From Alphaproteobacteria bacterium (GTDB lineage Bacteria > Pseudomonadota > Alphaproteobacteria > Sphingomonadales > Kordiimonadaceae), in assembly GCA_013372975.1 (NCBI GenBank), contig JABXIS010000021.1, positions 33,232-97,231 of the forward strand: a stretch of DNA of 64,000 nt, given 5' to 3'. Below the pieces are notes generated by a model. The model was not told the DNA's origin, did no database searches, and was given only the letters and a program-made list of their open reading frames with translations. The position numbers and the translations under genes are program-made. Positions 1 to 8,377 of the stretch are shown here, one piece after another (the first letter of the stretch is position 1; each line of letters opens with the position of its first letter).

Positions 1-13
1 AAGATGGAAGACC

Positions 14-39
14 AGCGCCCGCACTAGAGCAGGCGCTTT
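14..39. terminator. Hairpin at window edge
   Basis: Arms 14-22 and 29-37 pair with one mismatch around a 6-base loop, and a short T run follows on the + strand. It lies just past the stop of the minus-strand PAS_5 gene, so it could end that gene or an unseen plus-strand gene. The T tract is weak, so this is only a candidate. Confidence 0.35.
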
Positions 40-43
40 CTGC

Positions 44-514
44 CTAATGTAAAACCTGCAGGCCCACATGGATGATTGCGGTGCGCGATTCGAAATGAGG
101 CACCAACATGATCTTGTCCGTGTGGGCATGGTCAGAGGCCAGAGGCAAGTATAGCGTGTAAACGCTTTCGCGGCCTTCTTGCGGGCCTGTGTAAGGTACC
201 TTGAAATAGTGCGGATGGCCGTCTTCGTATGTCTTTTTCATAAACGACCAAAGTGTACTTTTCGGCCCCTTGCCCGGCAGGCTGGAAAGCGTGCTGCCGG
301 TATAATCCCGATGCAGGAATTCTGCCACAGATGTGCCCACCAGGCGGTACTGGAAATCCAGCGGGTCTGGCTTCACATCCATAACTACAATATGTGTGAC
401 ATGTTTCCCAAGAGCACGAAGGGAAAAGTCGTTTCTGGAAGGCAGGCCCCCTTCTTCCATGTGATAACGGGCCCAGTGTTTCAACAGCGCCTGCTGCGGC
501 TCTGACATATTCAT
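44..514 (-). CDS. PAS_5 family sensor-like protein (copy 1)
   Basis: A protein of about 156 aa made almost wholly of one PAS_5 domain, a small alphaproteobacterial PAS type often found as a stand-alone protein of unknown signal. The N-terminal helix (LLKHW), the conserved SLRALGKH segment and the YRLVGTS strand match its neighbour at 648-1157, so the two are paralogs. No output domain (kinase, GGDEF or HTH) is attached, so any signalling must go through a partner. The start at 514 is chosen because AAGGAGG lies 6 nt upstream; the open frame continues to 544 without a better site. Family assignment is good; the ligand and role are unknown. Confidence 0.75.
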   Translation of the reverse strand: MNMSEPQQALLKHWARYHMEEGGLPSRNDFSLRALGKHVTHIVVMDVKPDPLDFQYRLVGTSVAEFLHRDYTGSTLSSLPGKGPKSTLWSFMKKTYEDGHPHYFKVPYTGPQEGRESVYTLYLPLASDHAHTDKIMLVPHFESRTAIIHVGLQVLH

Positions 515-647
515 CGACGCCTCCTTCGCCGTTCTGGCGAGCATCTGTTTTTCTTCGACCCCGAGGCACCCTTAACAGAAAATTTACTTTATCACAGACA
601 GGCGTGAGAGTGGAGTCAATTAGTCCAAAAATGGAACTAAATTTGAT

Positions 648-1157
648 TTACAGGTGTGCATGCGGCGCCCGCGGGCCTGTGGCTTTGATGCCGGTCGGCT
701 TGCTTAGGTAGATCGACCCCACAAGCGACGGCTGAAAATCTGGCACGAGCATTAGCTTTTCGGGGGCACCCTTTCCATCTGCAAGCGGCAGGTAAAGGGT
801 GCGTAAAATGCGTCGACGACCGTCTGGGCCTACAAAGGCCACGCGGGCCATGTTGGGTTCCCGTGTGGACATGGCTTTGGTTGCGCCGTGCCAGAACGCG
901 CTGCCACGTCCACAGTCTGATTTTTCGGAGAGTGCGGCACCTGTTTTAGTGTCCTGAATAAGATCAGAGAGGCTGGTGCCGATAAGGCTGTATTCGAAAT
1001 CTTCCGGATCGGTGCGAACCTGCAAGATCGCGATCTCTGCGGCATGTTTGCCAAGAGCGCGTAACGTGAAATCCTGCCGTGTCGGCAATGATCCTGAAGT
1101 GGCCTGTATGTTTCGCCAGTGGCGGAGAATATATGTCTGTGTATTTGACATGGTCAT
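648..1157 (-). CDS. PAS_5 family sensor-like protein (copy 2)
   Basis: About 169 aa and a paralog of the protein at 44-514. It shares the LRHW helix, TLRALGKH, the DPEDFEYSLIGTS strand and the RTLYLPLAD segment. It is again a single PAS_5 domain with no output domain. The start at 1157 follows AAGGAG by 6 nt; the frame extends to 1208 but that extension has no ribosome binding site. The copies have diverged widely outside the core, so the duplication is not recent. Each has its own AT-rich upstream region, about 130 bp before copy 1 and 200 bp between copy 2 and nudC, which suggests separate promoters. Signal and partner are unknown. Confidence 0.75.
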   Translation of the reverse strand: MTMSNTQTYILRHWRNIQATSGSLPTRQDFTLRALGKHAAEIAILQVRTDPEDFEYSLIGTSLSDLIQDTKTGAALSEKSDCGRGSAFWHGATKAMSTREPNMARVAFVGPDGRRRILRTLYLPLADGKGAPEKLMLVPDFQPSLVGSIYLSKPTGIKATGPRAPHAHL

Positions 1158-1359
1158 AGACAGCTCCTTCACCTTTTGGTGCTGTGTGCCTAACGGGACC
1201 CTGAACAAATCTATACAAGAAATTAACTATATCACGAATGCATCTTTTGCGCGAATAATTTTGGAAACAAATTGATGTTTTAATGTTTCGAGAAAATGGA
1301 GTTTAGTAAAGTTTATATTTTTCAAGTACCTGGCGAATATCTTGGCGAAAATGTATGTG

Positions 1360-2331
1360 CTACTTCTGGGCGATCCAGTTCATGATCAAGTTGTGGGCAA
1401 CAGCAAAAGGCGGTGGCACAAGCCTGAAGGGATGATCACCTTTCATGCTGGCCAGTACATCCTCTTTCGTGATCCAGATAGCGTCATCCAGCTCAGCTTC
1501 CTGCAGTGTGATGTCGCCTTCTTCCACCCATGCCTCGGCGCCGATCATCAGCGTTGAAGGCCAGGGCCAGGGCTGGCTGGTGACATAGTGAACCTTTGTC
1601 GCCTTCAGGCCTACTTCTTCCCAAATTTCGCGCGCGACGGCCTCTTCCATGCTTTCGCCCGGTTCCATGAAACCTGCGAGGGCGGAATAGTGGCCTTCGG
1701 GCCAGCCCTTGCCGCGGCCCACAAGTGCCTTGTCCCCGCGGTAGACCAGCATGATCACAACAGGATCGGTGCGTGGAAAATGATGAGCGTGGCAGGAAGG
1801 GCATTCGCGCTCGTAGCCAGCCTTCACCATCACGCTTTCAGCGCCACATTTGGCGCAAAATCGATGACTTTCATGCCACAAAAGCATGCTTTTGGCCTGC
1901 GCGATGATGCCCAGAGACGGATGAGGCTGCTCGCCCGACAGTTTGAAGGCAATGCCCCTGCCGTCCCGAAACTTGCAGGCTTCTGTATCGAAATGGCCCT
2001 GAAAATCATCTGCGCTGCCATCCAGCATGGTGGCATACCGCGGGGCAGTGCCTTCAAGGCCCAGAAAAACGGTCGTGGCCGTAGGGAACGTTTTGAGGAT
2101 GCCTGTGCCCTGCCATGCGATATCGCCCGTGTCATCTGTCAGGATGCGGCAATCCCCCGGTATCTTTATGCGCGTGCCATCGTCTGCTTCCCGGCTCTCG
2201 CCGGCGAGGAGAACGACTCGTGCATCGTCCCTTTGCAGGAAGGCGCCGAAAACCTCAGGATCTGTACGCACATGTTCGGCACGGTCTAGCGGATTTCCGG
2301 AAAAGGCGGTCTGGACAGCTGCAAGCGCCAT
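1360..2331 (-). CDS. nudC: NAD(+) diphosphatase NudC
   Basis: A 323-aa Nudix hydrolase that cleaves NAD(H) to NMN(H) and AMP; NudC enzymes also remove NAD caps from RNA. The zinc ribbon is C159, C162, C177 and C180. The Nudix box starts at G220 with E226, R234-E235 and E238-E239. The NudC-specific SQPWPWPS motif is at 252-259. Order and length match the family: N-terminal domain, zinc ribbon, Nudix domain. The start at 2331 is preferred to the upstream Met at 2358 because AAGGAG lies about 6 nt before it. The gene diverges from the SRP RNA. Confidence 0.93.
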   Translation of the reverse strand: MALAAVQTAFSGNPLDRAEHVRTDPEVFGAFLQRDDARVVLLAGESREADDGTRIKIPGDCRILTDDTGDIAWQGTGILKTFPTATTVFLGLEGTAPRYATMLDGSADDFQGHFDTEACKFRDGRGIAFKLSGEQPHPSLGIIAQAKSMLLWHESHRFCAKCGAESVMVKAGYERECPSCHAHHFPRTDPVVIMLVYRGDKALVGRGKGWPEGHYSALAGFMEPGESMEEAVAREIWEEVGLKATKVHYVTSQPWPWPSTLMIGAEAWVEEGDITLQEAELDDAIWITKEDVLASMKGDHPFRLVPPPFAVAHNLIMNWIAQK

Positions 2332-2417
2332 AAAATGCTCCTTAAATTGCGTATACATTACCTAGGGCGAGCATATTCCCCTTGCAAGTGTGATTAAGAA
2401 TCGCCATATACACCCCC

Positions 2418-2510
2418 GGGAGAGCCGGCGGACATTCCGCTCGCCAACCCGGTCAGGTCCGAAAGGAAGCAGCCGTAACGAGTTAGGCATGGGTCGTTTT
2501 GGCCCTCCCA
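2418..2510 (+). ncRNA. ffs: SRP 4.5S RNA (small bacterial type)
   Basis: The near-invariant apical SRP element is present at about 2450-2474: GGTCAGGTCC, a GAAA tetraloop, then GGAAGCAGCC, which is the site bound by Ffh. The ends pair: GGGAGAGCC at 2418-2426 with GGCCCTCCC at 2501-2509, with one mismatch. This gives a single rod of about 93 nt, typical of alphaproteobacterial ffs. It lies just before dnaX, its common location in this class, and is followed by a strong intrinsic terminator. The ends are set by pairing, so each may be off by a few bases. Confidence 0.93.
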
Positions 2511-2535
2511 CCCTACCAAAACCATGAAATGGTGA

Positions 2536-2569
2536 ATGAATACGCCGGAAACGCGTGTTCATTTTTTTT
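2536..2569 (+). terminator. Intrinsic terminator of the SRP RNA
   Basis: Perfect 10-bp arms (one G-T pair) at 2536-2545 and 2553-2562 enclose a 7-base loop, followed at once by a run of eight or nine T on the + strand. It is positioned to end ffs transcription before dnaX. Confidence 0.88.
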
Positions 2570-2654
2570 ATCCGCGAAAATCGATTTCTTGGCCTTTCCC
2601 GCGCTGGCCAGACCTGCTAGTCATGGTCCTTCAGTTTGAGAGGGATGAGGCTTT

Positions 2655-4421
2655 ATGAGCGAGACCGCAAAACAGGCAGAATATCGGGTTCTGGCACGGA
2701 AATACCGGCCATCGGATTTTGGCAGTTTGATCGGCCAGGAAGCGATGGTGCGCACGCTCTCGAACGCCATTGATACAGGCCGTCTGGCGCATGCCTTTGT
2801 GCTCACGGGCGTTCGCGGGGTGGGGAAAACCACCACGGCGCGGATTATCGCCAAGGCGCTGAATTGTACCGCCCATGATGGCCCGTCTATCAACCCTTGC
2901 GGCGAATGCGAAAACTGTAAGTCGATTGCCGAATCGCGCCATGTTGATGTGCTGGAGATGGATGCGGCGTCCCGCACCGGCGTGGATGATATCCGCGAGA
3001 TTATCGAAAGCGTGCGGTATGCACCGACGAACGCGCGCTATAAAATATATATCATCGACGAAGTGCACATGTTGTCGAAGAATGCCTTCAATGCGCTTCT
3101 TAAAACGCTTGAGGAGCCGCCCGAGCATGTGAAGTTTATCTTTGCGACCACCGAAATTCGTAAGCTGCCGGTAACGGTACTTTCGCGCTGTCAGCGGTTT
3201 GACCTGAAGCGGGTGGAGGCCGACACGCTGATTGCCCATCTGGCGAAGCTGGTAGACACAGAAGGCTGCAAGGCCGAAGACGGTGCGCTGAAGCTGATCG
3301 CCCGTGCGGCTGAAGGCTCTGTGCGGGATAGCCTGTCGCTTCTGGATCAGGCCATCGCCCACGGCGCAGGCGAAGTATCCGAAGGCCAGGTGCGGGATAT
3401 GCTCGGGCTTGCTGACCGTGCGCAGGTTCTGGACCTGTTCGAACAAGTCATGAAGGGCAATATCCAGGAAGCGCTTGCGACACTAAGAAGCCAATATGAC
3501 GCGGGCGCTGACCCGGCGGTGGTGTTGAATGATCTTCTGGAAGTAACCCATTGGCTGACGCGCCTGAAGGTAACGCCCGAGACAGGCACAGATACCCTTG
3601 TTTCGGAAGCGGAACGAAAACAGGGCGGCGCCATGGCAACCGAACTTGGCATGCCGCACCTGACACGGGCGTGGCAGATGCTGCTGAAAGGTGTGGGTGA
3701 AGTGAAAGTGGCGCCAAGCCCCATTGCGGCGGCTGAGATGGTGCTTATTCGCATGGCGTATGCGGCCAACCTGCCTAACCCGGCGGATTTGGTGAAACAG
3801 ATGCAAAATGGCGGCACGCAGGCGGTGGGCGGCGGTGCGCCTGCGGGCGCGGGTGGCGGCAATGTTACGGCCATCGGCGGGAACCAGGTACAAGCGAGCG
3901 CCGCGGGCGGCCCCACGGCCAACATGCAATCGGCGCAGGTGGTGGCGCTGCATTCAAATGATCATGGCGATCACCCACTTCACCCCATGCCGATTGATTT
4001 TGAAAAGCTCGTGGCCCTGTTTGTGGCAGAAAAAGAGCCCACGCTTGCCGTGGTGCTGAAGGACCATGTGCGCCTGATCAGCTACAAGCCGGGCGCCATC
4101 AGCTTCAATACCACGCGCAAAACCCCGGCTGACTTTGTGATGCGGGTGAAACAGTGCCTCAAGGAGTGGACAGGCGCTGACTGGAATATCACGATCACCA
4201 AGGAAGAAGAGGGCGAAGACACCCTTCGCACCAAGGAGATCAAGCGGGACCAGAAACGCCGCGAGGAAGCGCTGGCCGAGCCGATTGTGAAAGCGCTGTT
4301 GAGTGCTTTCCCTGATGCCGAGTTGCTGGCTGTGCGGGATGCGCGCCCGAAAGACGAGCTAATGGTCGAGGATGCGATAGACGGCATGATCGACGACGAA
4401 ACCGGCGATTTTGATTTTTAG
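2655..4421 (+). CDS. dnaX: DNA polymerase III subunit gamma/tau
   Basis: 588 aa. This is the AAA+ ATPase of the replicative clamp loader; its C-terminal tau region ties the loader to the polymerase core. Walker A GVRGVGKT is at 52-59, the zinc module is C71, C82, C85 and C88, Walker B DEVH is at 135-138, and the SRCQRFD sensor is near 177-183. A Gly/Ala-rich linker (about residues 385-430) separates the loader domains from the tau-specific C-terminus. No A6G-type slippery heptamer is visible near the linker, so a frameshifted gamma form is not supported by sequence. It heads the dnaX-ybaB-recR cluster. Confidence 0.96.
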   Translation: MSETAKQAEYRVLARKYRPSDFGSLIGQEAMVRTLSNAIDTGRLAHAFVLTGVRGVGKTTTARIIAKALNCTAHDGPSINPCGECENCKSIAESRHVDVLEMDAASRTGVDDIREIIESVRYAPTNARYKIYIIDEVHMLSKNAFNALLKTLEEPPEHVKFIFATTEIRKLPVTVLSRCQRFDLKRVEADTLIAHLAKLVDTEGCKAEDGALKLIARAAEGSVRDSLSLLDQAIAHGAGEVSEGQVRDMLGLADRAQVLDLFEQVMKGNIQEALATLRSQYDAGADPAVVLNDLLEVTHWLTRLKVTPETGTDTLVSEAERKQGGAMATELGMPHLTRAWQMLLKGVGEVKVAPSPIAAAEMVLIRMAYAANLPNPADLVKQMQNGGTQAVGGGAPAGAGGGNVTAIGGNQVQASAAGGPTANMQSAQVVALHSNDHGDHPLHPMPIDFEKLVALFVAEKEPTLAVVLKDHVRLISYKPGAISFNTTRKTPADFVMRVKQCLKEWTGADWNITITKEEEGEDTLRTKEIKRDQKRREEALAEPIVKALLSAFPDAELLAVRDARPKDELMVEDAIDGMIDDETGDFDF

Positions 4422-4436
4422 TAACGGAGTACCCCT

Positions 4437-4760
4437 ATGAAGAATCTTTCAGAGATGCTCAAGAAGGCGCAGGAAATGCAGTCCAAAATGGGCGACATGC
4501 AATCCGAGCTGGACGCGCTTGAGGTAGAAGGCACCGCAGGTGCAGGCATGGTGAAGGTGGTGCTTTCAGGCAAGGGCGATATGAAGTCGGTTAAGCTGGA
4601 CCCTTCGATCTTTTCTGCCGAGGACAAAGAAGTGGTGGAAGACCTGATCGTCGCCGCCCACAATCAGGCCAAGGCCAAAGTGGCAGACGCGGCACAGGCC
4701 AAGATGAAAGACCTGACCGGCGGCCTTGACCTGCCACCCGGCTTCAAAATGCCGTTCTGA
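4437..4760 (+). CDS. ybaB: YbaB/EbfC nucleoid-associated protein
   Basis: A 107-aa small DNA-binding protein whose dimer forms a tweezer-shaped fold. The Met-rich N-terminal helix (LKKAQEMQSKM), the VEGTAGAGMVKV strand, the VKLDPS segment and the Gly/Pro-rich tail (GLDLPPGFKMPF) are all family hallmarks. It starts 15 nt after dnaX behind a GGAG site. The dnaX-ybaB-recR order is widely conserved in bacteria and supports a role in DNA maintenance. Here two extra genes lie between ybaB and recR. Confidence 0.95.
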   Translation: MKNLSEMLKKAQEMQSKMGDMQSELDALEVEGTAGAGMVKVVLSGKGDMKSVKLDPSIFSAEDKEVVEDLIVAAHNQAKAKVADAAQAKMKDLTGGLDLPPGFKMPF

Positions 4761-4768
4761 TTTCCGTG

Positions 4769-5179
4769 ATGCTCAAGAAGTCAGACAGAACAAAAACTTT
4801 AGAGCAACTCGACGGCGAAAAATGGGGAAAGCCTTCATTTCCTTCCAGTCTTGTTGTCCGCTGCCATGCTTTGCGGCAGAAGCCTATTGGGAACTTCGAT
4901 GCTTCCGACCTTCGTATCATGATTGGCCAGAAGTTTGGACGGCAATGGTTGTTGCCACTTGCTATTGAGTTGTTGGAACAGAATCCTTTGCTGGAAAGTG
5001 ATTTTTATGCCGGAGACTTGTTGCAGCAGTGTCTCCGGGCATCCGATGAGTATCCCGAATTCAATATTCAGTTGAGAGAAATTTGTTGCCGAGCGGATAA
5101 AGAGATCGGGATGACTGGAGAGTATGTTGATCCTGCACTGATCAAACAGATTTACGAGTTTGCCAAAACACATGCCTGA
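4769..5179 (+). CDS. CdiI_2-like contact-dependent inhibition immunity protein
   Basis: About 136 aa, soluble, with no signal peptide. The motifs LEQLDGEKWG near the start, DLRIMIGQKFG, LLPLAIELLEQNP and FYAGDLL match the CdiI_2 immunity family as I know it. Members neutralise toxin domains of CDI or polymorphic effectors. No CdiA/CdiB or toxin gene is visible in the window, so this looks like an orphan immunity gene. Its base composition is more AT-rich than dnaX and recR, and it interrupts a conserved operon, both signs of acquisition. Start: GTG at 4766 or ATG at 4769, neither with a clear ribosome binding site. Family call moderate; role inferred. Confidence 0.6.
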   Translation: MLKKSDRTKTLEQLDGEKWGKPSFPSSLVVRCHALRQKPIGNFDASDLRIMIGQKFGRQWLLPLAIELLEQNPLLESDFYAGDLLQQCLRASDEYPEFNIQLREICCRADKEIGMTGEYVDPALIKQIYEFAKTHA

Positions 5180-5438
5180 TACCTGCTATGTCTACATCCT
5201 TGGTAGCATGAAGGACGGCAAGGCTCGCACCTATGTGGGCTGGACAACGGATGTGGAAAAGCGCCTGGCGGCCCATAACGCAGGCACCGGCGCCAAATCC
5301 ACCCGCGGACGCACGTGGGTGTTGCTGCACACCGAAGACTTTAAAACGCGGCCCGAGGCCATGAGCCGGGAATGGCACTTGAAACGCGACCGGAAATTCC
5401 GCAAAAAGCTGGTGGAAGATTTTTTGAAAGAACAATAG
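5172..5438 (+). CDS. GIY-YIG nuclease domain protein (UPF0213 type)
   Basis: About 88 aa made of a single GIY-YIG domain: YVYIL, a short insertion, then TYVGWT, with RLAAHNAG and the catalytic-type Arg and Glu in TRPEAMSREWHLKR. Such stand-alone proteins are small structure-specific DNA nucleases, some of which act on branched or damaged DNA; the substrate of this one is unknown. It overlaps the end of the CdiI_2-like gene by 8 nt, and recR starts right after its stop codon, so it is part of the operon. ATG at 5172 is preferred to the in-frame TTG at 5160. Confidence 0.88.
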   Translation: MPDTCYVYILGSMKDGKARTYVGWTTDVEKRLAAHNAGTGAKSTRGRTWVLLHTEDFKTRPEAMSREWHLKRDRKFRKKLVEDFLKEQ

Positions 5439-6047
5439 ATGCCACGATCCCACGGCAGTGAAATTGATACGCTTATCCAGCTTCTGGCGAAATTGCCGGG
5501 GCTTGGGCCCCGGTCTGCGCGCCGGTCCACGCTGCAACTTTTGAAGAAGCGTGACACTGTGATGAAGCCGCTGGCGGATGCCCTTCATATGGTGGCGGAC
5601 AAGATCGTGATTTGTGACGCTTGTGGCAATATCGATACCCACAACCCCTGCCATGTGTGCGAGGACGGCAGGCGGGATCGCACCACTGTGTGTGTGGTTG
5701 AAGATGTGGCTGATCTGTGGGCGCTTGACCGGAGCGAGACCTACAAAGGCCTATACCATGTGCTCGGTGGTACACTGTCGGCGCTTGATGGCATCGGACC
5801 CGATGAGCTGAATATCGCCCCGCTGATCGAGCGGGTGGAAACCGGCGAAGTGGCTGAGGTGATCCTCGCGCTTAACGCTACGGTGGACGGCCAAACCACC
5901 AGCCATTATCTGGCGGAGCGGCTGGACGGTTCGGGCGTGAAGGTTACAGCACTTGCGCACGGTGTGCCGGTGGGCGGCGAGCTGGATTATCTGGATGATG
6001 GCACGCTGGCGGCGGCCCTTCGGGCGCGCGGCAACATCACGCTTTAA
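5439..6047 (+). CDS. recR: Recombination protein RecR
   Basis: 202 aa, the usual length. RecR works with RecF and RecO to load RecA at single-strand gaps. The N-terminal helix-hairpin-helix ([14 protein letters not shown], about 16-29), the C59/C62/C71/C74 zinc finger and the Toprim domain from about residue 81 ([10 protein letters not shown], then GLYHVLGG) are all present. The ATG follows the GIY-YIG stop codon directly, so translation is probably coupled. The 3' end overlaps the end of the opposite-strand gene by 4 nt. Confidence 0.96.
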   Translation: MPRSHGSEIDTLIQLLAKLPGLGPRSARRSTLQLLKKRDTVMKPLADALHMVADKIVICDACGNIDTHNPCHVCEDGRRDRTTVCVVEDVADLWALDRSETYKGLYHVLGGTLSALDGIGPDELNIAPLIERVETGEVAEVILALNATVDGQTTSHYLAERLDGSGVKVTALAHGVPVGGELDYLDDGTLAAALRARGNITL

Positions 6048-7777
6048 CCCTTGAAGCCAAATCGTTGGCCCAACAGCTCCATCGCCACAAGGCGGCTCAG
6101 TATCTGTGGGTCAGACGCTGCGTCCATCTTAAAATATCCCCGCATATAAGGCATTGCTGGATCAGGCAGAAGATTCATTTCGGGCAACTGCAGCGGCACC
6201 CCCTTCGCTGATGGCTTCAGCATCTGTTTGATCGCGGGCACCAGCGTGCGAAGCCACATGGGGCGGTGATACGACAGCGCCATTTTAGCCCGGTAAAATG
6301 CATCAGGGCCTTCTGTAAGGTCATATCCATAGGCGCTTGGAATGGCGGCAAGTTTGGGGTCAAGCTGCTTCAATATCTGCCCCTCAAGCTGGCCAAACTG
6401 GCGTTCCCTGAAATTCAGTGTCAGCGCGGGACCGCAGAGCATGGGCTCTACAAAGGGATACAGGTTTCGGGCAAACCTGTGGTTAATCACAATATCACGC
6501 CCCGCATCGTGTGGGATACGTACTTTGGGATACAGATATTCAAGTTCCCATTGGCTCATGCGGTGGCCGGTAAAGCCGGTGAGCGCACGGAAACTTTCCT
6601 CGATATTGTCCTGATAAAGCGTGTCATCAAACCCCTTGTGCATCATCTGCGGCACCGTGCGACCGAAGGTGGATTTGAGGAAACGCTGGATGTCCGCACC
6701 GCCGGGGCCAATGTGTTGGTAATAATACTGTCTGTATATCTCGCCGCATTTTCCGTTGGCCATGAAACGGGCACCTGCAACGCGGTTATGCCGGTCTTCG
6801 ATGCCCAGTGGAAATCCCACAAGGCCATCAATTTTCCAGCCATCGAAATAGAAAAGCATATCGTCGGCCGTAGGCCACTTTTCCTCTGACGGTTGTTTTA
6901 CCTTCGTGCGGTCAACGTGGTTGAGTTTCAGCCCGTAATAAGCGGCGATGGCGCGGGAAGGGGCGATATCAGGATCGCTTTCCGGGCCATACACAAACAG
7001 ATTTGGTTTGAAACCCTGCTCGGCCAGGAGGCCCAGCATCAGGCGCGAATCAAAGCCGCCAGATACCGAAGAAGCAATGTCGGTAGGGGCAAGGTTGCGC
7101 AGAAAGCTAAAGCGTTTCCGCAAGGTCTCCAGTTGCCATGCAGCGAGGTCTTCGTTGGAAAGAGTTGGTCGGTCCAGTCGTTCAATCGGGGTGGGTTTTC
7201 TGATCGTTTCAAAATTGCCGTGCGGGCCCATGCGCAGGAGGCGATTTGGCAGCACGGTTCGAATGCCTGAAACAAATGTGTTTTCGCCCAGCACATAGCC
7301 AGCAAAGGCATATTCATATACGCCCTGTGTATCGAAACTGGGGTTTTGGGTCAGGAATAAGGCTTCAAGAAAGCCCGCGGATACAAACCCTTCGGTGTTG
7401 TTTGTATATAGGTTCCATGCGCAGAGGCCATCGTTCATCAGATGGAGTTGACCGCCTTTTACAATAGCCAGTGCGAATTGCCCGCTGGTTTGCGCCCAGT
7501 TAAAATTGTCGGGATCAAATTCTGAATAAAAAGCGTGTGCGGCGTTCTGGCCGGTCTGGTCGCCATAAAAGAAAGTTCCCGCCACGGCAACAAAGTCTCC
7601 GCCCGGCATTTCCACAAAAATACTGGTCCCTACTTCATTTGCTGACCAAAGCAGCATACGGTGGTTCGGGAAAGCCGGGTTTTCGATCGGCTGGAAGGAT
7701 TTTGCACGCGTTTTCAGGAAGGCCTCGAGCGGGCCCATGCCAGGATTGTCCTTGGGTGCAATGGTAAAAGAACTCAC
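6044..7777 (-). CDS. Asparagine-synthase-like PP-loop protein lacking glutaminase Cys
   Basis: 577 aa. The C-terminal half has the PP-loop [10 protein letters not shown] (SGGFDS at 239-244), which binds ATP in asparagine synthetases and beta-lactam synthetases. The N-terminal part ([35 protein letters not shown]) resembles the glutamine-amidotransferase fold, but no Cys follows the start Met, so glutamine hydrolysis is not expected. It may adenylate a carboxyl group and use ammonia or another amine, as lasso-peptide cyclases and some O-antigen modifiers do. Start is GTG at 7777 with a purine-rich stretch upstream. It stands alone, so the substrate is unknown. Confidence 0.72.
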   Translation of the reverse strand: MSSFTIAPKDNPGMGPLEAFLKTRAKSFQPIENPAFPNHRMLLWSANEVGTSIFVEMPGGDFVAVAGTFFYGDQTGQNAAHAFYSEFDPDNFNWAQTSGQFALAIVKGGQLHLMNDGLCAWNLYTNNTEGFVSAGFLEALFLTQNPSFDTQGVYEYAFAGYVLGENTFVSGIRTVLPNRLLRMGPHGNFETIRKPTPIERLDRPTLSNEDLAAWQLETLRKRFSFLRNLAPTDIASSVSGGFDSRLMLGLLAEQGFKPNLFVYGPESDPDIAPSRAIAAYYGLKLNHVDRTKVKQPSEEKWPTADDMLFYFDGWKIDGLVGFPLGIEDRHNRVAGARFMANGKCGEIYRQYYYQHIGPGGADIQRFLKSTFGRTVPQMMHKGFDDTLYQDNIEESFRALTGFTGHRMSQWELEYLYPKVRIPHDAGRDIVINHRFARNLYPFVEPMLCGPALTLNFRERQFGQLEGQILKQLDPKLAAIPSAYGYDLTEGPDAFYRAKMALSYHRPMWLRTLVPAIKQMLKPSAKGVPLQLPEMNLLPDPAMPYMRGYFKMDAASDPQILSRLVAMELLGQRFGFKG

Positions 7778-7889
7778 GGCTACTTGTCTCTCCCCTTCCG
7801 CCTAGGCGAGAATAGGGGCAGGAAACAGGATTGTACATAAGGCACTGACACGGGACGAAAATTTTGCGGATAAGCGAGGGGGAATTGAC

Positions 7890-8270
7890 ATGACCACACA
7901 CAAAGGCGGTTGCCACTGCGGCACAGTTACATTCGAGTTGGATGCACCTGCGGATATCAAAGCCACGCGCTGTAACTGCAGCCTGTGCAGTATGACAGGC
8001 TTCGTCCATGTGTTTGCCACGCAGGATGAATTTCGCATTACGTCAGGCGAAGAAAACCTTACCGAATATCGCTTCAATACAAAAACGGCGAAGCACCTGT
8101 TTTGTAAAATCTGTGGTGTGAAAAGCTTCTATGTGCCCAGAAGCCACCCGGACGGCTGGTCGATCAATCTGAACTGCATCGCACCAGATACCATCGCATC
8201 CGTTGAATTTGGCGATTTTGATGGCGCCAACTGGGAAGCAAATATTGGCAAATTGCGCGAAGACACTTGA
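7890..8270 (+). CDS. GFA (CENP-V/GFA fold) zinc protein
   Basis: 126 aa, one GFA domain. The Cys pattern is intact: C8 and C10 in GGCHCG, RCNCSLC, then FCKICG. These Cys sites bind zinc in the glutathione-dependent formaldehyde-activating family. Most stand-alone members are uncharacterised, and the formaldehyde reaction itself is disputed for the family, so only the fold is claimed. A strong site (GAGGGGG) precedes the ATG. It diverges from the asparagine-synthase-like gene with about 110 bp between them. Confidence 0.88.
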   Translation: MTTHKGGCHCGTVTFELDAPADIKATRCNCSLCSMTGFVHVFATQDEFRITSGEENLTEYRFNTKTAKHLFCKICGVKSFYVPRSHPDGWSINLNCIAPDTIASVEFGDFDGANWEANIGKLREDT

Positions 8271-8283
8271 TCGCATTTTTTCG

Positions 8284-8356
8284 CCCCCCCCCCGAAAGGG
8301 ATGAGGCCGACACTTGCGGGTGTGCCGGCCTCTTGGGGAGCCCTGAGGGCTCAGGG
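8284..8356. terminator. Poly-C tract plus two GC-rich hairpins
   Basis: Ten consecutive C (8284-8293) lie 13 bp after the GFA stop. Then come a hairpin at 8303-8332 (GAGGCCG with CGGCCTC, inner ACAC/GTGT) and a second at 8341-8356 (CCCTGA, loop GGGC, TCAGGG). They sit between two converging genes and probably act as a shared terminator. No T tract follows on the + strand, and only a T-rich patch lies past the C run on the minus side. Confidence 0.5.
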
Positions 8357-8377
8357 AGGGAAAATCTAATGGCCCGT

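Noticed and set aside
2631..3446. 271-aa minus-strand frame opposite dnaX
   Set aside because: Antisense to the best-conserved part of dnaX; no independent evidence.
3800..4300. Programmed frameshift in dnaX producing gamma
   Set aside because: No A6G or A9-type slippery sequence with a nearby stop was found in the linker; the longest run is five A.
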